Positions 1-9,162 of a stretch of DNA of 64,000 nt are shown piece after piece. The number at the start of each line of letters is the position of its first letter. Within the stretch, counting starts at the first letter, position 1. The translations under genes and the position numbers were made by a program. The stretch is from assembly GCA_036522815.1 (NCBI GenBank), contig DATDFC010000140.1, positions 7,912 through 71,911 on the forward strand, in the 5' to 3' direction. Below the pieces are notes generated by a model. That model had not been told where the DNA came from and did no database searches. It worked only from the letters and a program-made list of their open reading frames with translations. The stretch comes from AG41 sp036522815 (GTDB lineage: Bacteria > Gemmatimonadota > Gemmatimonadetes > Gemmatimonadales > GWC2-71-9).

Positions 1-426
1 GACTCTCTGGGAGAGGGCGTCAGGCTCGGACTCGTCGTCGCGACCAGCATCTGGGTCTGGCTCGCCGTGGTCGACGCGGTCGTGGGCGAACCGTTCCGCA
101 CGTTCACGGTGTTGGGCGGCGTCGCCTTGTTCACGACGATGCATTACGTGCTCAACGTGGCGTACGGCGCCGGCATTGTGGCCGCCATCCACGGCGCGGC
201 ACGAGAACCGAGTCTGGTCATCGCCGTAGCCTTCGGGTTCCCGATCGTCGAATTCGTGTTCGCGCTCGTCACGGTCCTGCTCTCGCATCTCGGACTCGGG
301 CAGCTCGCCTGGGTCCGAATCTTTGGCGGGAGTCTGATCGGTACGGCAATCGCGATCGTCATCCTCGCTCGACGGCATCCGCTGGCGGCAGAGGTGCGGC
401 AAGCTGAAGAGGAAGCCAATGACTGA
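1..426 (+). CDS. Partial integral membrane protein, 5' end cut by window
   Basis: The frame is open from the first base to the TGA at 424-426, so the gene starts upstream; the first ATG inside the window is at 67. The visible 141 residues are almost entirely hydrophobic and form about four membrane segments (near residues 8-26, 40-62, 74-92 and 100-118), ending in a short charged tail rich in Glu. No catalytic motif is visible and I do not recognise the family. It lies just before the sulfocyanin-like gene on the same strand and the two are probably co-transcribed. Function unknown. Confidence 0.7.
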   Translation, partial: DSLGEGVRLGLVVATSIWVWLAVVDAVVGEPFRTFTVLGGVALFTTMHYVLNVAYGAGIVAAIHGAAREPSLVIAVAFGFPIVEFVFALVTVLLSHLGLGQLAWVRIFGGSLIGTAIAIVILARRHPLAAEVRQAEEEAND

Positions 427-453
427 ATGTCTTTTTGGGAAGGATGTGGAACA

Positions 454-1044
454 ATGCTTAGACTCAATATCGCGCCGTCGGCCGGAAGGTGGCGCCCGTC
501 AACAACCGTGGGACGGACACTCACGGCGATAGTGGGGCTGGTTACCCTTTCGCTCGCCGTTCCCGTGAGTGCTCAGCAGCAGGGGGTGGTGGATCCAACC
601 TGGCTGCGTTTCGATACAGCCGCCAAAACGGTCCGCTTCCAGTTGATCGCTGGGCTCACCGGGCTGAACGGCGCCCTGAACTTCAACGGGTTCCGTGACG
701 GGGCGCTCACGCTCGAAGTACCGGTAGGGTGGAAGACGGAGATCGACTTCCGCAACCACGACGGGATGTTGCCCCATAGCGCCGAGGTCATCGCTCCGCG
801 CACGCCGCTGCCGACGCAGTCCGTCGATCCCGCCATTCCGCGGGCCTTCACGTTGAAGCTCGGGGAAGGGCTTCCTTCGGAGGCGAAGGACATCCTGGCC
901 TTCACCGCGCAGCCTGCAGGGGAGTACTTGATCTTCTGCGGCGTGCCCGGACACGGCGCCTCGGGGATGTGGATCCGGCTCCGAGTCAGCGCGACGGCCC
1001 AGACGCCGTCGTTGCTGCTCACGCCAGCGGTGGGCTCGAGCTGA
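454..1044 (+). CDS. Secreted sulfocyanin-like blue copper protein
   Basis: A 196-residue exported cupredoxin. Residues 22-41 form a signal peptide ending in VSAQ. The type 1 copper ligands are all visible: His108 in MLPHSAEV, then Cys162, His167 and Met172 in FCGVPGHGASGMW. The sequence around NGALNFNG resembles the sulfocyanin (SoxE-like) family, which carries electrons at the outer face of the membrane, often to terminal oxidases. I chose ATG 454 because GGAAGG lies about 11 bases upstream and it puts the signal peptide near the N terminus; ATG 427, next to the previous stop, is the alternative. The heme-copper complex near 25 kb is a possible partner (inference). Confidence 0.8.
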   Translation: MLRLNIAPSAGRWRPSTTVGRTLTAIVGLVTLSLAVPVSAQQQGVVDPTWLRFDTAAKTVRFQLIAGLTGLNGALNFNGFRDGALTLEVPVGWKTEIDFRNHDGMLPHSAEVIAPRTPLPTQSVDPAIPRAFTLKLGEGLPSEAKDILAFTAQPAGEYLIFCGVPGHGASGMWIRLRVSATAQTPSLLLTPAVGSS

Positions 1045-1121
1045 GACTCAGCGATCGGCCGCTGGGGGAGACGAACGAATGCGAGAGGAGAAGAATGGCT
1101 CACGGAGCAAGGGAGCGCGCT

Positions 1122-1583
1122 ATGAGAGAATCCCTGGCAAGTGTCGAACCCCGAGGCGCCGAGCTGGATGCCGAGATGAGATCGTCGGACCAAGGCACTT
1201 CACCGAGTTCTCATGTTCAGACTTTCGTCCTCTCCGGGTATCACGGGAGGCCGACGCGCGGCACGGTGACGATCCACGAATTCAACCGGGCGCAACGCTG
1301 GCGCCGGGCTCTTCGTGGGGTCGGCACGTGGTGGAGCGCAGCACTGCTGTCGGTTTTGGTTCCCGTGGCCCACTTCGTGCTCGTTCCATCGTTCTTGCTC
1401 TATGGCATCTGGCAGTTCGTCCAGCGGGTTGGGACGGCGGAGCTGGCGACCGACGCCCGCGGCACGTGCCCGGACTGCGGAAAGGAGCAGCCACTCGAGC
1501 TCGCCCCTCGGTGGCGCTCGCCGCAACCCGTCACCTGTCGATTCTGCCATCGTGGACTACAGCTCTCGCTCCCGACGGCCTGA
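1122..1583 (+). CDS. Membrane protein with C-terminal zinc ribbon
   Basis: 153 residues. A polar N-terminal half is followed by one long hydrophobic stretch (about residues 73-98) and then a short cytosolic-type tail with two CxxC knuckles (CPDCG and CRFCH), which should bind one zinc as a ribbon. ATG 1122 is preceded by AAGGGAG at good spacing; ATG 1095 is an alternative. I do not recognise a named family. It follows the sulfocyanin-like gene on the same strand after 77 bases. The 196 bases to the next (convergent) gene show no clear feature. Confidence 0.55.
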   Translation: MRESLASVEPRGAELDAEMRSSDQGTSPSSHVQTFVLSGYHGRPTRGTVTIHEFNRAQRWRRALRGVGTWWSAALLSVLVPVAHFVLVPSFLLYGIWQFVQRVGTAELATDARGTCPDCGKEQPLELAPRWRSPQPVTCRFCHRGLQLSLPTA

Positions 1584-1779
1584 CCAAAGTGTTCCCAGTT
1601 ACGGACACTCGCGGCGATGGTGGAGTTTGTCACCCTTTCCGCCGCAATGTGCTAGCGACGATGGCGCTTCTCAACTGGTCCATGTGTAACGTGCGATTCA
1701 CACGCTCAAGTCCCACGGCCTTCGCGACGAGAGCCGAGAGCAGGATTCGTACCGCCCTGATCCACGCCCGTCACGCGGG

Positions 1780-2547
1780 TCATCGAGCAGTGCCTCGTCG
1801 AAGTGCGGCCGCCGCGGGCGCGTCGACGAACCAGCGCACGCGCCCGGCGGTGGGTGCGATCAGCTGGGCGGGCAGTCGGTGCGGTTGCCTGGGGCCCTCC
1901 AACACCTGCCGCAGGATGGCGGCCTTGGCGACGCCCGTGACGAGAAAGGCGACCTCGGCCGCCGCATTGATGATGACTGGGCTGAGCGTGACCCGCCACG
2001 CCGACACCGCTTCCACGTATTCAGCCGTCACCCAGCGCTGACCGTCGTGAAGTGCCGCCGCGCCCGGGAAGAGCGACGCCGTGTGCCCGTCCTCGCCCAG
2101 ACCCAAGAGCACGAGGTCGATTCGCGCCCCGGGCGTGTCACGCGGGGAGCCCGTTGGCGTCCGGAGTACGCCTCGAATTACTCGCTCGTAGCTGGTGGCC
2201 GCTTCGGCAGGATCGTCTTCGCCGGAGATCCGGTGCACGTTCGCCGCGGGGATAGGTACATGGTCGAGCAGCGCCTCGCGTGCCATCCGATAGTTGCTCG
2301 CCGGGTGGTCCGGCGGCACACAGCGCTCGTCACCCCACAAGACCTGGACTCGCGACCAATTCACGTTCGAAGCAGCAGGCTCTACCGCGAGTCGTGCGTA
2401 CACGCTCCGCGGGGTTGATCCACCCGACAGCGCCACCACGAACTCTCCACGCGCGCGAATCGCGTCGTCGGCGGTCGCGACGAATCGTCGGGCCACGGCC
2501 TCGGCGACGAGAGAGGCGATCGGAAACACCTCGAGCTCGAAACCCAT
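1780..2547 (-). CDS. pgl: 6-phosphogluconolactonase
   Basis: 255 residues, the normal length of the DevB/NagB-like lactonase family. It hydrolyses 6-phosphogluconolactone to 6-phosphogluconate, the second step of the oxidative pentose phosphate pathway, in the cytoplasm. Visible signatures are the phosphate-binding ALSGGSTPR near residues 38-46 and WGDERCVPPDHPASNY near 71-86. It is the last gene of the minus-strand block, right behind rpiA, zwf and gnd. Its start region sits in a 17-bp tandem duplication that also supplies its ribosome-binding GAGGAT. The last residues (about 20, Arg/Ala rich) look like a loose tail. Confidence 0.93.
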   Translation of the reverse strand: MGFELEVFPIASLVAEAVARRFVATADDAIRARGEFVVALSGGSTPRSVYARLAVEPAASNVNWSRVQVLWGDERCVPPDHPASNYRMAREALLDHVPIPAANVHRISGEDDPAEAATSYERVIRGVLRTPTGSPRDTPGARIDLVLLGLGEDGHTASLFPGAAALHDGQRWVTAEYVEAVSAWRVTLSPVIINAAAEVAFLVTGVAKAAILRQVLEGPRQPHRLPAQLIAPTAGRVRWFVDAPAAAALRRGTAR

Positions 2548-2580
2548 GCGCCCCGATCCTCAGTGCGCCCCGATCCTCAG
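2547..2580. repeat. 17-bp tandem direct repeat at the rpiA/pgl junction
   Basis: The unit TGCGCCCCGATCCTCAG occurs twice, at 2547-2563 and 2564-2580, with no mismatch. Read on the coding strand it duplicates the rpiA stop region and the GAGGAT ribosome-binding site in front of the pgl ATG. It looks like a recent local duplication that separated two genes that were probably closer before. Confidence 0.85.
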
Positions 2581-3311
2581 TCTTCCGCCCGTCGGAGCGC
2601 GTCCACCCGTCCGTCAGGGTGACCGACGAGGACCTGGTCCGCCATTCCGAGAAAGAACCCAGTGTCCACGATACCGGCGATAGCATGGAGTGCCCGCTCG
2701 AGCTCACGCGCGGCCTGTCGGTCCCGCATCGGCTCCCGGAGTGTGCAGTCAAGGGTGAGGTTTCCGTTCTCCGACACGAGCGGCCTTGACCCTGTGCTGT
2801 TCATTCGGAGGGCAGGTGTCAGTCCGAGCGCCTTGAGCTTCTTCGTCGCGAGCCACTGCGCGAACGGGACCACCTCGACCGGCACCGGCCCGCGCTGGCC
2901 CAACCCACGGACCAGCTTTTCCTCGCCGACGAGAATTACCAGGCGCCTGGAGGCCGCGGCCACGATGCGTTCGCGCACCAGGGCACCGCCGCACCCCTTC
3001 ACCAGGTCGAGGTTCGGCGCCACCTCATCTGCGCCGTCGATCGTGATGTCCAGTTGAACGTCTTCGCCCAACTCGATGAGCGGGATGCCGGCCTTCCTCG
3101 CCGTGTACGCTGAGGCATGTGAGGTCGGGACGCCAGTGACCCGCAATCCGTCCTCCCGGCGCAGCCCCAGGGTCGTGATGAACAGGGAGGCGGCGCGGCC
3201 GGAGCCGAGGCCCACCCGCGACCCGTCGGCGATAAGCTCGAGCGCCTTCGTGGCCACCGCGTGAACGCCCGGATCATCGAGACCGCCCGCGACGCTGGCT
3301 CGGTCGCTCAT
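2577..3311 (-). CDS. rpiA: Ribose-5-phosphate isomerase A
   Basis: 244 residues, a typical RpiA length. It interconverts ribose 5-phosphate and ribulose 5-phosphate. Family motifs are clear: GLGSGR at residues 34-39, the catalytic-loop DGADE at 92-96 and KGCGG at 105-109. ATG 3311 leaves 7 bases to the zwf stop; an in-frame GTG at 3344 would extend the protein by 11 residues and overlap zwf, and neither start has a strong Shine-Dalgarno. Its place directly after zwf and gnd makes it part of the pentose phosphate operon. Confidence 0.93.
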   Translation of the reverse strand: MSDRASVAGGLDDPGVHAVATKALELIADGSRVGLGSGRAASLFITTLGLRREDGLRVTGVPTSHASAYTARKAGIPLIELGEDVQLDITIDGADEVAPNLDLVKGCGGALVRERIVAAASRRLVILVGEEKLVRGLGQRGPVPVEVVPFAQWLATKKLKALGLTPALRMNSTGSRPLVSENGNLTLDCTLREPMRDRQAARELERALHAIAGIVDTGFFLGMADQVLVGHPDGRVDALRRAED

Positions 3312-3318
3312 GCGCGGC

Positions 3319-4686
3319 TCACGTTGCCGGGGCACGCCAGCCACCGATGTCCGCCGCGAGCTTCATCGCAGCGGCCGGACCCCAGCTGCCCGGTTCGTAC
3401 TGGAGCGCCGGCACGACATTGCCGAGAATCCCTTGCACGACAGCCCACGCCGCCTCGACGCCGTCCTCACGGGCAAAGAGCATCGCATCTCCGTCCATTG
3501 CGTCGCCGAGCAGCCGCTCGTATGGCGTCATCTCGTCGCCGGCGGGACGATGCGTGACTTGGAGTTCGGTCGGCTCAGACACCAGTTTCTCCCCCGGCTG
3601 CTTCACCCGCGCGCCGATCGCGATCTCTACCTCGGGACCCAGCCGGAACCGCACGTAATTCGTTTCGCCGTGGGCGAGCCTCATCACCGGAGGTCGCTTG
3701 AACGAGACAATCACCTCGGTCGCCGTCGCCGCGAGCGCCTTGCCGGCGCGGATGAGGAACGGCACGCTCTCCCAGCGCCACGAATCGATATGAAGCCGCA
3801 CCGCCGCGAACGTCTCGACTGTGGAGTCCCGGGCAACATTCTCCTCCGCGCGGTACCCGTGGAACTGCCCGCGTACGACACAATCGGGCGTCAGCGGCCG
3901 GATCTTGCGGAAGACCCGCACCTGCTCGTCGCGGATCCCTTCCTTATAGTCCAGGTCGGGGGGTTCCATGGCGAGGAATCCCACCACCTGCAGCATGTGG
4001 TTCTGCACGACATCTCGAATGGCGCCGGCCTCTTCGTAGAAACGCCCGCGTCCCTGGAGACCGAACCGTTCCGCCATTGTGATTTGGACGCTCTCGACGT
4101 AATGGCTGTTCCACACGGGCTCCAGGAAGGTGTTCGCGAAGCGGAAGAGCAGGAGGTTCTGCACCGACTCTTTGCCGAGATAATGGTCGATGCGGAAGAT
4201 GTGCTTCTCATCGAACACCTGATGCAGCGTCGCGTTGAGTGCCCGCGCACTCGCGAGGTCGCGCCCGAATGGCTTTTCCACCACGATGCGCGCGTTGCGG
4301 GCACACCCCGAGACGCCGAGCCCCTGGGCCACGATCTCGAACATGTCGGGCGGAATGGCGAGATAATACAGCGGGCGCTTCGCATCGCCGAGCGCCGCTC
4401 GCAGCGCGACAAACGTGTCCGGGCGGCTGTAATCGCCCTCAACGTATTGTAGACTCGCCGCGAACTTGGCGAACGCCGCGTCATCCACGGCTCCATCCTG
4501 CTCTACGCTGCGTCGCGCGTGGGCGCGAAATCGCTCCAGCGTCCACCCGGAGCGCGCCACGCCGATCACCGGCATGAGCAGCTGGTTGCGACGTGTCATC
4601 GCGTAGAGCGCAGGGAATATTTTCTTGAACGCGAGGTCGCCCGTCGCCCCGAAGAAGACCAGCGCGTCCGCTCGGTCGGGATTCAT
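3319..4686 (-). CDS. zwf: Glucose-6-phosphate 1-dehydrogenase
   Basis: 455 residues. Oxidises glucose 6-phosphate to 6-phosphogluconolactone and makes NAD(P)H, the entry to the oxidative pentose phosphate pathway. Residues 13-18 (GATGDL) form the nucleotide-binding loop, EKPFG is at 137-141 and the active-site RIDHYLGKE at 165-173. ATG 4686 overlaps the gnd stop in an ATGA arrangement, so translation is coupled; the open frame upstream of it is not coding-like. It lies between gnd and rpiA in one operon. Confidence 0.96.
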   Translation of the reverse strand: MNPDRADALVFFGATGDLAFKKIFPALYAMTRRNQLLMPVIGVARSGWTLERFRAHARRSVEQDGAVDDAAFAKFAASLQYVEGDYSRPDTFVALRAALGDAKRPLYYLAIPPDMFEIVAQGLGVSGCARNARIVVEKPFGRDLASARALNATLHQVFDEKHIFRIDHYLGKESVQNLLLFRFANTFLEPVWNSHYVESVQITMAERFGLQGRGRFYEEAGAIRDVVQNHMLQVVGFLAMEPPDLDYKEGIRDEQVRVFRKIRPLTPDCVVRGQFHGYRAEENVARDSTVETFAAVRLHIDSWRWESVPFLIRAGKALAATATEVIVSFKRPPVMRLAHGETNYVRFRLGPEVEIAIGARVKQPGEKLVSEPTELQVTHRPAGDEMTPYERLLGDAMDGDAMLFAREDGVEAAWAVVQGILGNVVPALQYEPGSWGPAAAMKLAADIGGWRAPAT

Positions 4687-5702
4687 GCGCCCGCGCTCTT
4701 CTCCACGTGGCCTCCGAACTCGAAGCGCATGGCGGAGAGGAGCCGGTTCTGGAAGTCGGCCTCGCCACGCGAGGTGAACCGCCCGAACAGCGCAGCGGCG
4801 AGAACGTTGACCGGGACGGCCTCGTCGATTGCCGCTTCCAGCGTCCACCGCCCCTCCCCCGAGTCGGACACGCGGCCGGCGAAGCGGTCGAGCGCCGGGT
4901 CACCGGCGAGCGCGGCGGCAGTCAGATCGAGTAGCCAGGACGCGATCACGCTGCCGCGGCGCCACACCTCGGTGATGTCGGCGAGGTTGAAATCATACCG
5001 GTAGGCGGTGGGATCGCGGAGCGGCGTCGTCTCGGCGTCCGGCGTGGCGGCGCTGTGTCCCACGTCCGCGTGCTTGAGGATGTTGAGCCCCTCCGCGTAC
5101 GCCGCCATCAGTCCGTATTCGATGCCGTTGTGGACCATCTTCACGAAGTGGCCCGCACCGCTCTGGCCGCAGTGGAGATACCCATGTTCCGCGGTCCCGC
5201 CCCGTTGCTCGCGCCCCGGAGTCCTGGCGAGCGACCCGGCACCCGGCGCGAGGGTGGCGAAGATCGGATCGAGCCGGCGCACGACCTCGGCCTCGCCCCC
5301 GAGCATGAGGCAGTATCCCCGATCGAGGCCGAAGACCCCACCGCTGGTGCCGCAGTCCACGTAGTGCAGCCCCCTGTCGGCCAGCCGCTTGGCGCGGACA
5401 ATATCGTCGCGGTAATACGAGTTGCCGCCGTCGATCACCACGTCACCGGCGTCGAGCTTGGGGAGGAGCGCGTCGAGCGTGGCATCGACGGCCGCTGCGG
5501 GCACCATCAGCCAGACGGCGCGCGGCTTGGCGAGCCGAGTCGCCAGATCATCCAGCACCGTCGCGCCGATGGCACCCTCTACGGCCAGCGCGTCCACCGC
5601 TGCCGCCGCTACGTCGTGTACTACGCATTCGTGGCCGCCGCGCATGAGGCGACGCACCATGTTGGCGCCCATGCGCCCGAGTCCGATCATCCCCAGCTGC
5701 AT
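4683..5702 (-). CDS. gnd: 6-phosphogluconate dehydrogenase, decarboxylating (short type)
   Basis: 339 residues, the length of the short GntZ/YqeC-type enzyme rather than the 470-residue type. Converts 6-phosphogluconate to ribulose 5-phosphate with CO2 and NAD(P)H. The N-terminal Rossmann loop GLGRMG is at residues 7-12, GTSGG near 118-122, and the catalytic FVKMVHNGIEY at 186-196 carries the Lys and Asn expected. ATG 5702 has GGGGAGG six bases upstream. It is 43 bases behind the glucoamylase gene and overlaps zwf by four bases. Confidence 0.95.
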   Translation of the reverse strand: MQLGMIGLGRMGANMVRRLMRGGHECVVHDVAAAAVDALAVEGAIGATVLDDLATRLAKPRAVWLMVPAAAVDATLDALLPKLDAGDVVIDGGNSYYRDDIVRAKRLADRGLHYVDCGTSGGVFGLDRGYCLMLGGEAEVVRRLDPIFATLAPGAGSLARTPGREQRGGTAEHGYLHCGQSGAGHFVKMVHNGIEYGLMAAYAEGLNILKHADVGHSAATPDAETTPLRDPTAYRYDFNLADITEVWRRGSVIASWLLDLTAAALAGDPALDRFAGRVSDSGEGRWTLEAAIDEAVPVNVLAAALFGRFTSRGEADFQNRLLSAMRFEFGGHVEKSAGA

Positions 5703-5745
5703 GCAATCCTCCCCTGGCCGCCCGCCGCCGATGCGGGCCGATCCC

Positions 5746-8163
5746 TCAGTGACGCTGCGGGCCCCGGTCCATTGCCACGGTGAAATCCTGACCTTCCCAA
5801 CGACCCGGCTCAGTCCAGAAGAAGGTGAATCGCAGGGGCGCTTCCTGATCGGGGGGGACTGAAAGATCCACGTAGTCGATCCCGGCCGCCGTACCGGCGG
5901 AGGGTGCCTCCTGCACATTGTGCCACTCGTTGCCGCTCCAGTGCAGGCGGAAGGGTGCCTGCGCCTGCACGCGCAGCGTCCAGCCCGGCCGCATCGCCCG
6001 GACGCGCCGGTTGAACGTCCAGACCTCGAGGGGCTGGCAGGCGCGCCGACCCTGCCCCAGGTAGCGCGCCGCGACGCTGGGGATGCGATCGAACACGGCG
6101 CCGTCACGCGCCGACCGCAGCAGTTTGATGTACTCCGCGTGCGCCCACATCAGCGGCATCGCGGACCCGGTGGGCCGTCCCAGGTACATGAAGTACTCCG
6201 GCCGATCGGACTCGTCCCACACTTGCTCGGGCAAGAGCCCCGTGGCGCTGGCAAAGCCCTCCATCGCTTTGATGAACGTTCGGGCGTCGCGCCCCGCGGC
6301 CAATTCATAATGGCCCCGCTCCCCGGTGAGCAGCGGCCACGCGCGACCCTTTCCCCAGCCTTCGTACGGCCCGCCATTCTCCCGCTGGCCATAGCCGTCG
6401 TGGTTATAGCGATGCCAGCAGGGACCGAGTGGCGTATTCACTTTGAGCACGGCGTCCACGACACGCAACGAGTCCTCGATCAACGGGTCGTCGAACCTGC
6501 GGATCCCGTAACGCACCAGTTCGAGGAATCCCGCATCCACGACGTCCTTCGCTGGGAACTCGAACGGCTCCCCCGGCGGGCGGTTCCGCACCTGCAGGAG
6601 GCCGTGGTCCGCGTCTTCATCGGGCTCCGGATCACCGGGGGCGACGGGGTGGATGCGGATGAAATGTCGGCTAATGCCCGGGACGAGGGCGCCTGCGGTC
6701 GTGACGGTCCAGGCGTCCACGTGACACTCGAGGAAGTCGGCGTATTCCTCGAAAAAACGCGCAGTCTGCGGGTCGCCCCGATCCGCGGCGAAGCTCGCGG
6801 CGCACATGAGGGCCGCGATGTTCACGGCGAGCGTGGACGGGGAGTAGCCGCTGTTCTCCTCCCATCGCTCTTGCGGCGTGACGGGGCCCTCGCGGACCAA
6901 GTACCCGGCCGCACGCACCACCAGCGAGTAGGGATCGAAATCGCGGAGCGCGTTCACCTCACGCAACCGCCAGGCGAGCAATATCGGGAACGCGACCTCG
7001 TCCAGCTGGATGCCCTGCCGGTACGGCTCGCCATCGATCCAGAAGTTCTGATAGAAACCGCCGTCGGGACGCTGCGCGCAGGCGAGATAAATGAGGGCTC
7101 GCAGCGGCAGGTCCGTGTTGCCCGACGCGAGCAGCCCGAGCGCGCTGTGCACCATGTCACGGGTCCAGACGAGATGGTAGCCACCCAGGTCTTCATCTCC
7201 CTTCGCCTCGCCCCAAGGGATCGAGAGCGACGCGATCGTCGCCCCCTGATAGGTCTTGTCCTCGTGGGCGAGCAGCAGGCTATGGCTCGCGTGGTACAAC
7301 CGGCCGCCGTCCGTGGACAACGCCGCGAGCGGCTCGATCGTCCGGCGCGCGCGGGTCCACTGCTCGACGAAACGCTGCTGTTGGTCGGCGAACGGGAAGC
7401 CGAGGGACTGGAACAGCGTGGTCAGCGCGTTATGGAGCGAATCGCCGAAGGCCAGCCCCAGCACAAACTCGTGCCCGCGGGCGAGATCGAGCTCACCGGT
7501 GAGGGCGATATTCCCGTCCACGGCGGCGTCGAACTCCCAGTCCATCTCGTAGTTCTCAGCCAGATCGGTCCAGCCGTCCGACCGACCCACATAGCCGCAC
7601 GAGCACCGCAAGAATGGGATCGTGGCCGCGAGCGCGAGCCAGACCGGTCCCTTGTGCGCCACGAGCACCTCGCGCCCGTTCTGGACCGCCACGAACCCGC
7701 TGTTTCCCCAGCCACTCCCATCGAGGTGCGGCGCGAGCAGCGCGAACAGTCGGAGCGTCTCGAGCGACTCCGGGACCGCGGTGACCCGCGTCCGGATCAG
7801 GACACACGCCTGATGGGGACTCGTGATGATCTCTTTCTCGATACGGTAGCGCTGCTCCGGATCGACGCTCGTGACCCGAACTCCCAGGGAGCGGTCGTCG
7901 ATGTACTCCGACGTGCACTTCAGGTGTCGCCGCTCGTCGTGGAAGAACGAGCTGCCGTCGGTGATGAGATACTGGAGGTCGCGGATCTGGGGGCGATCCA
8001 CGGTCGGGTAATACACCTCGTTCAGCACGCCGCGCGACATCGTGAACCACACGCGGCTCGACGCGGCATAGGCCGTGCCCACGGCGTCCTTCGCGCTGCG
8101 CGTCCAGCGCGGCGCGATGCCGGGGTGCCCGAACGCCTGGCGTGCTGTGCGGACAACGGCCAT
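5746..8163 (-). CDS. Glycoside hydrolase family 15 glucoamylase
   Basis: 805 residues without a signal peptide, so probably cytoplasmic. GH15 glucoamylase/glucodextranase enzymes release glucose from the non-reducing ends of alpha-glucans. The N-terminal beta-sandwich domain covers roughly residues 25-270 and the (alpha/alpha)6 barrel about 280-690. The two catalytic acids sit in QLDEVAF (386-392) and LPEQVW (644-649), both family signatures. A short C-terminal beta domain follows. It sits between glk and gnd: glucose released from glycogen could go straight to glucokinase. The ATG directly abuts the glk stop codon. Confidence 0.92.
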   Translation of the reverse strand: MAVVRTARQAFGHPGIAPRWTRSAKDAVGTAYAASSRVWFTMSRGVLNEVYYPTVDRPQIRDLQYLITDGSSFFHDERRHLKCTSEYIDDRSLGVRVTSVDPEQRYRIEKEIITSPHQACVLIRTRVTAVPESLETLRLFALLAPHLDGSGWGNSGFVAVQNGREVLVAHKGPVWLALAATIPFLRCSCGYVGRSDGWTDLAENYEMDWEFDAAVDGNIALTGELDLARGHEFVLGLAFGDSLHNALTTLFQSLGFPFADQQQRFVEQWTRARRTIEPLAALSTDGGRLYHASHSLLLAHEDKTYQGATIASLSIPWGEAKGDEDLGGYHLVWTRDMVHSALGLLASGNTDLPLRALIYLACAQRPDGGFYQNFWIDGEPYRQGIQLDEVAFPILLAWRLREVNALRDFDPYSLVVRAAGYLVREGPVTPQERWEENSGYSPSTLAVNIAALMCAASFAADRGDPQTARFFEEYADFLECHVDAWTVTTAGALVPGISRHFIRIHPVAPGDPEPDEDADHGLLQVRNRPPGEPFEFPAKDVVDAGFLELVRYGIRRFDDPLIEDSLRVVDAVLKVNTPLGPCWHRYNHDGYGQRENGGPYEGWGKGRAWPLLTGERGHYELAAGRDARTFIKAMEGFASATGLLPEQVWDESDRPEYFMYLGRPTGSAMPLMWAHAEYIKLLRSARDGAVFDRIPSVAARYLGQGRRACQPLEVWTFNRRVRAMRPGWTLRVQAQAPFRLHWSGNEWHNVQEAPSAGTAAGIDYVDLSVPPDQEAPLRFTFFWTEPGRWEGQDFTVAMDRGPQRH

Positions 8164-9162
8164 TTACTGGCTCATCTCCGCCCGACACCGCTCCGCCGCG
8201 ACTGCCGCAGCGCCGAGCAGTCCGACGCTGCCATTCGTGATGACGCCGACGGGGACGCGGCGCATGAAGGGGGAAAGGCGCCCCTTGGCGCGAAACGCGG
8301 CCAGAAAGGGCCCGTTCTTGAGCTTCGTCACGATCCGCGGCGCGATCCCCCCGGCCACGAAGACGCCGCCCGTCGCGAGAGCGGTCAGGGCCAGGTCCCC
8401 CGCCACCGCGCCGAGCAGCGAGGTGAACCGGTCGAGCGCAGCGGCGCAGAGCGGATCCGTTCCGTCCAGACCGTGCTGCACAATGACGGCCGCGGGATCC
8501 TGTCGACCCATCTCAGCCCGGACTGCGTCGTTCTCCACGACGAGGCCTGCCGCCGCGAGATGCCGGTAGATGGCGATCAGGCCGGGTCCCGAAACGACCC
8601 GCTCGCGGGAGACACGCCCGAACTCATCCTGCAGCGAGCGGCGGAGCTCCCACTCGACCTGGTCACGCGCCGCGAACTCCGCATGCCCACCCTCCGACGC
8701 ATGGACGCGATAGTGGCCGCCATCCCAGGAGAGAAACGCCTCCCCGAGCCCCGTGCCCGCGCCGATGAGCGCGACGGGGCCGTGGGCGATCGGCTCTCCA
8801 TCTTGGAGGGTCTCGACGTCCTTCGGCCCGAGCAGGGCGAGCCCGTGACCGACGGCGTCGAAGTCATTGATGACGGAGGTATGGGCGATCCCGATCGCCG
8901 CAGCCAGTTCGCGCTCGTCTATGGTCCACGGCAGGTTGGCCGTCCGGGCCACGCCGTCGATCACGCGGCCGGCGACCGCGAAGCAGGCCCACTCGAGTGA
9001 CCTCCCCGCTTCCCCGAGGAAGCGCTGCACAATCGGCGCGAGGCCGGGAGCTTCCTGAGACGCGAACCGCTGCTCTCCTTCAATGCGCGCGCGCCCGCCA
9101 TCGACATCGATGATCGCGAGCCGTGCGTTCGTGCCACCGATGTCGCCGGCGAGCACTCTCAC
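8164..9162 (-). CDS. glk: Glucokinase
   Basis: 332 residues, bacterial Glk length. Phosphorylates glucose with ATP. The N-terminal phosphate-binding GDIGGTNARL (residues 6-15), the sugar-binding NDFDAVGHG, the GAGTGLGE loop and the GGVFVAGGI adenosine motif are all present. It overlaps glgA by four bases (ATGA, 9159-9162) and is followed without any gap by the GH15 glucoamylase gene. The order places it between glucan hydrolysis and the oxidative pentose phosphate genes. Confidence 0.95.
   Translation of the reverse strand: MRVLAGDIGGTNARLAIIDVDGGRARIEGEQRFASQEAPGLAPIVQRFLGEAGRSLEWACFAVAGRVIDGVARTANLPWTIDERELAAAIGIAHTSVINDFDAVGHGLALLGPKDVETLQDGEPIAHGPVALIGAGTGLGEAFLSWDGGHYRVHASEGGHAEFAARDQVEWELRRSLQDEFGRVSRERVVSGPGLIAIYRHLAAAGLVVENDAVRAEMGRQDPAAVIVQHGLDGTDPLCAAALDRFTSLLGAVAGDLALTALATGGVFVAGGIAPRIVTKLKNGPFLAAFRAKGRLSPFMRRVPVGVITNGSVGLLGAAAVAAERCRAEMSQ

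Noticed and set aside
1738..1790. Possible fifth copy of the GGTACGAACG element (GGTACGAAT on the minus strand)
   Set aside because: Only eight of ten core bases match in register and neither YATTGSC nor GTTGAC is present at the right distance; no gene start lies downstream.
5920..9000. A 1026-codon open frame on the plus strand opposite the GH15 glucoamylase and glucokinase genes
   Set aside because: It is antisense to two clear enzymes, has Arg/Pro/His-rich sequence without domains, and exists only because high GC removes stops.
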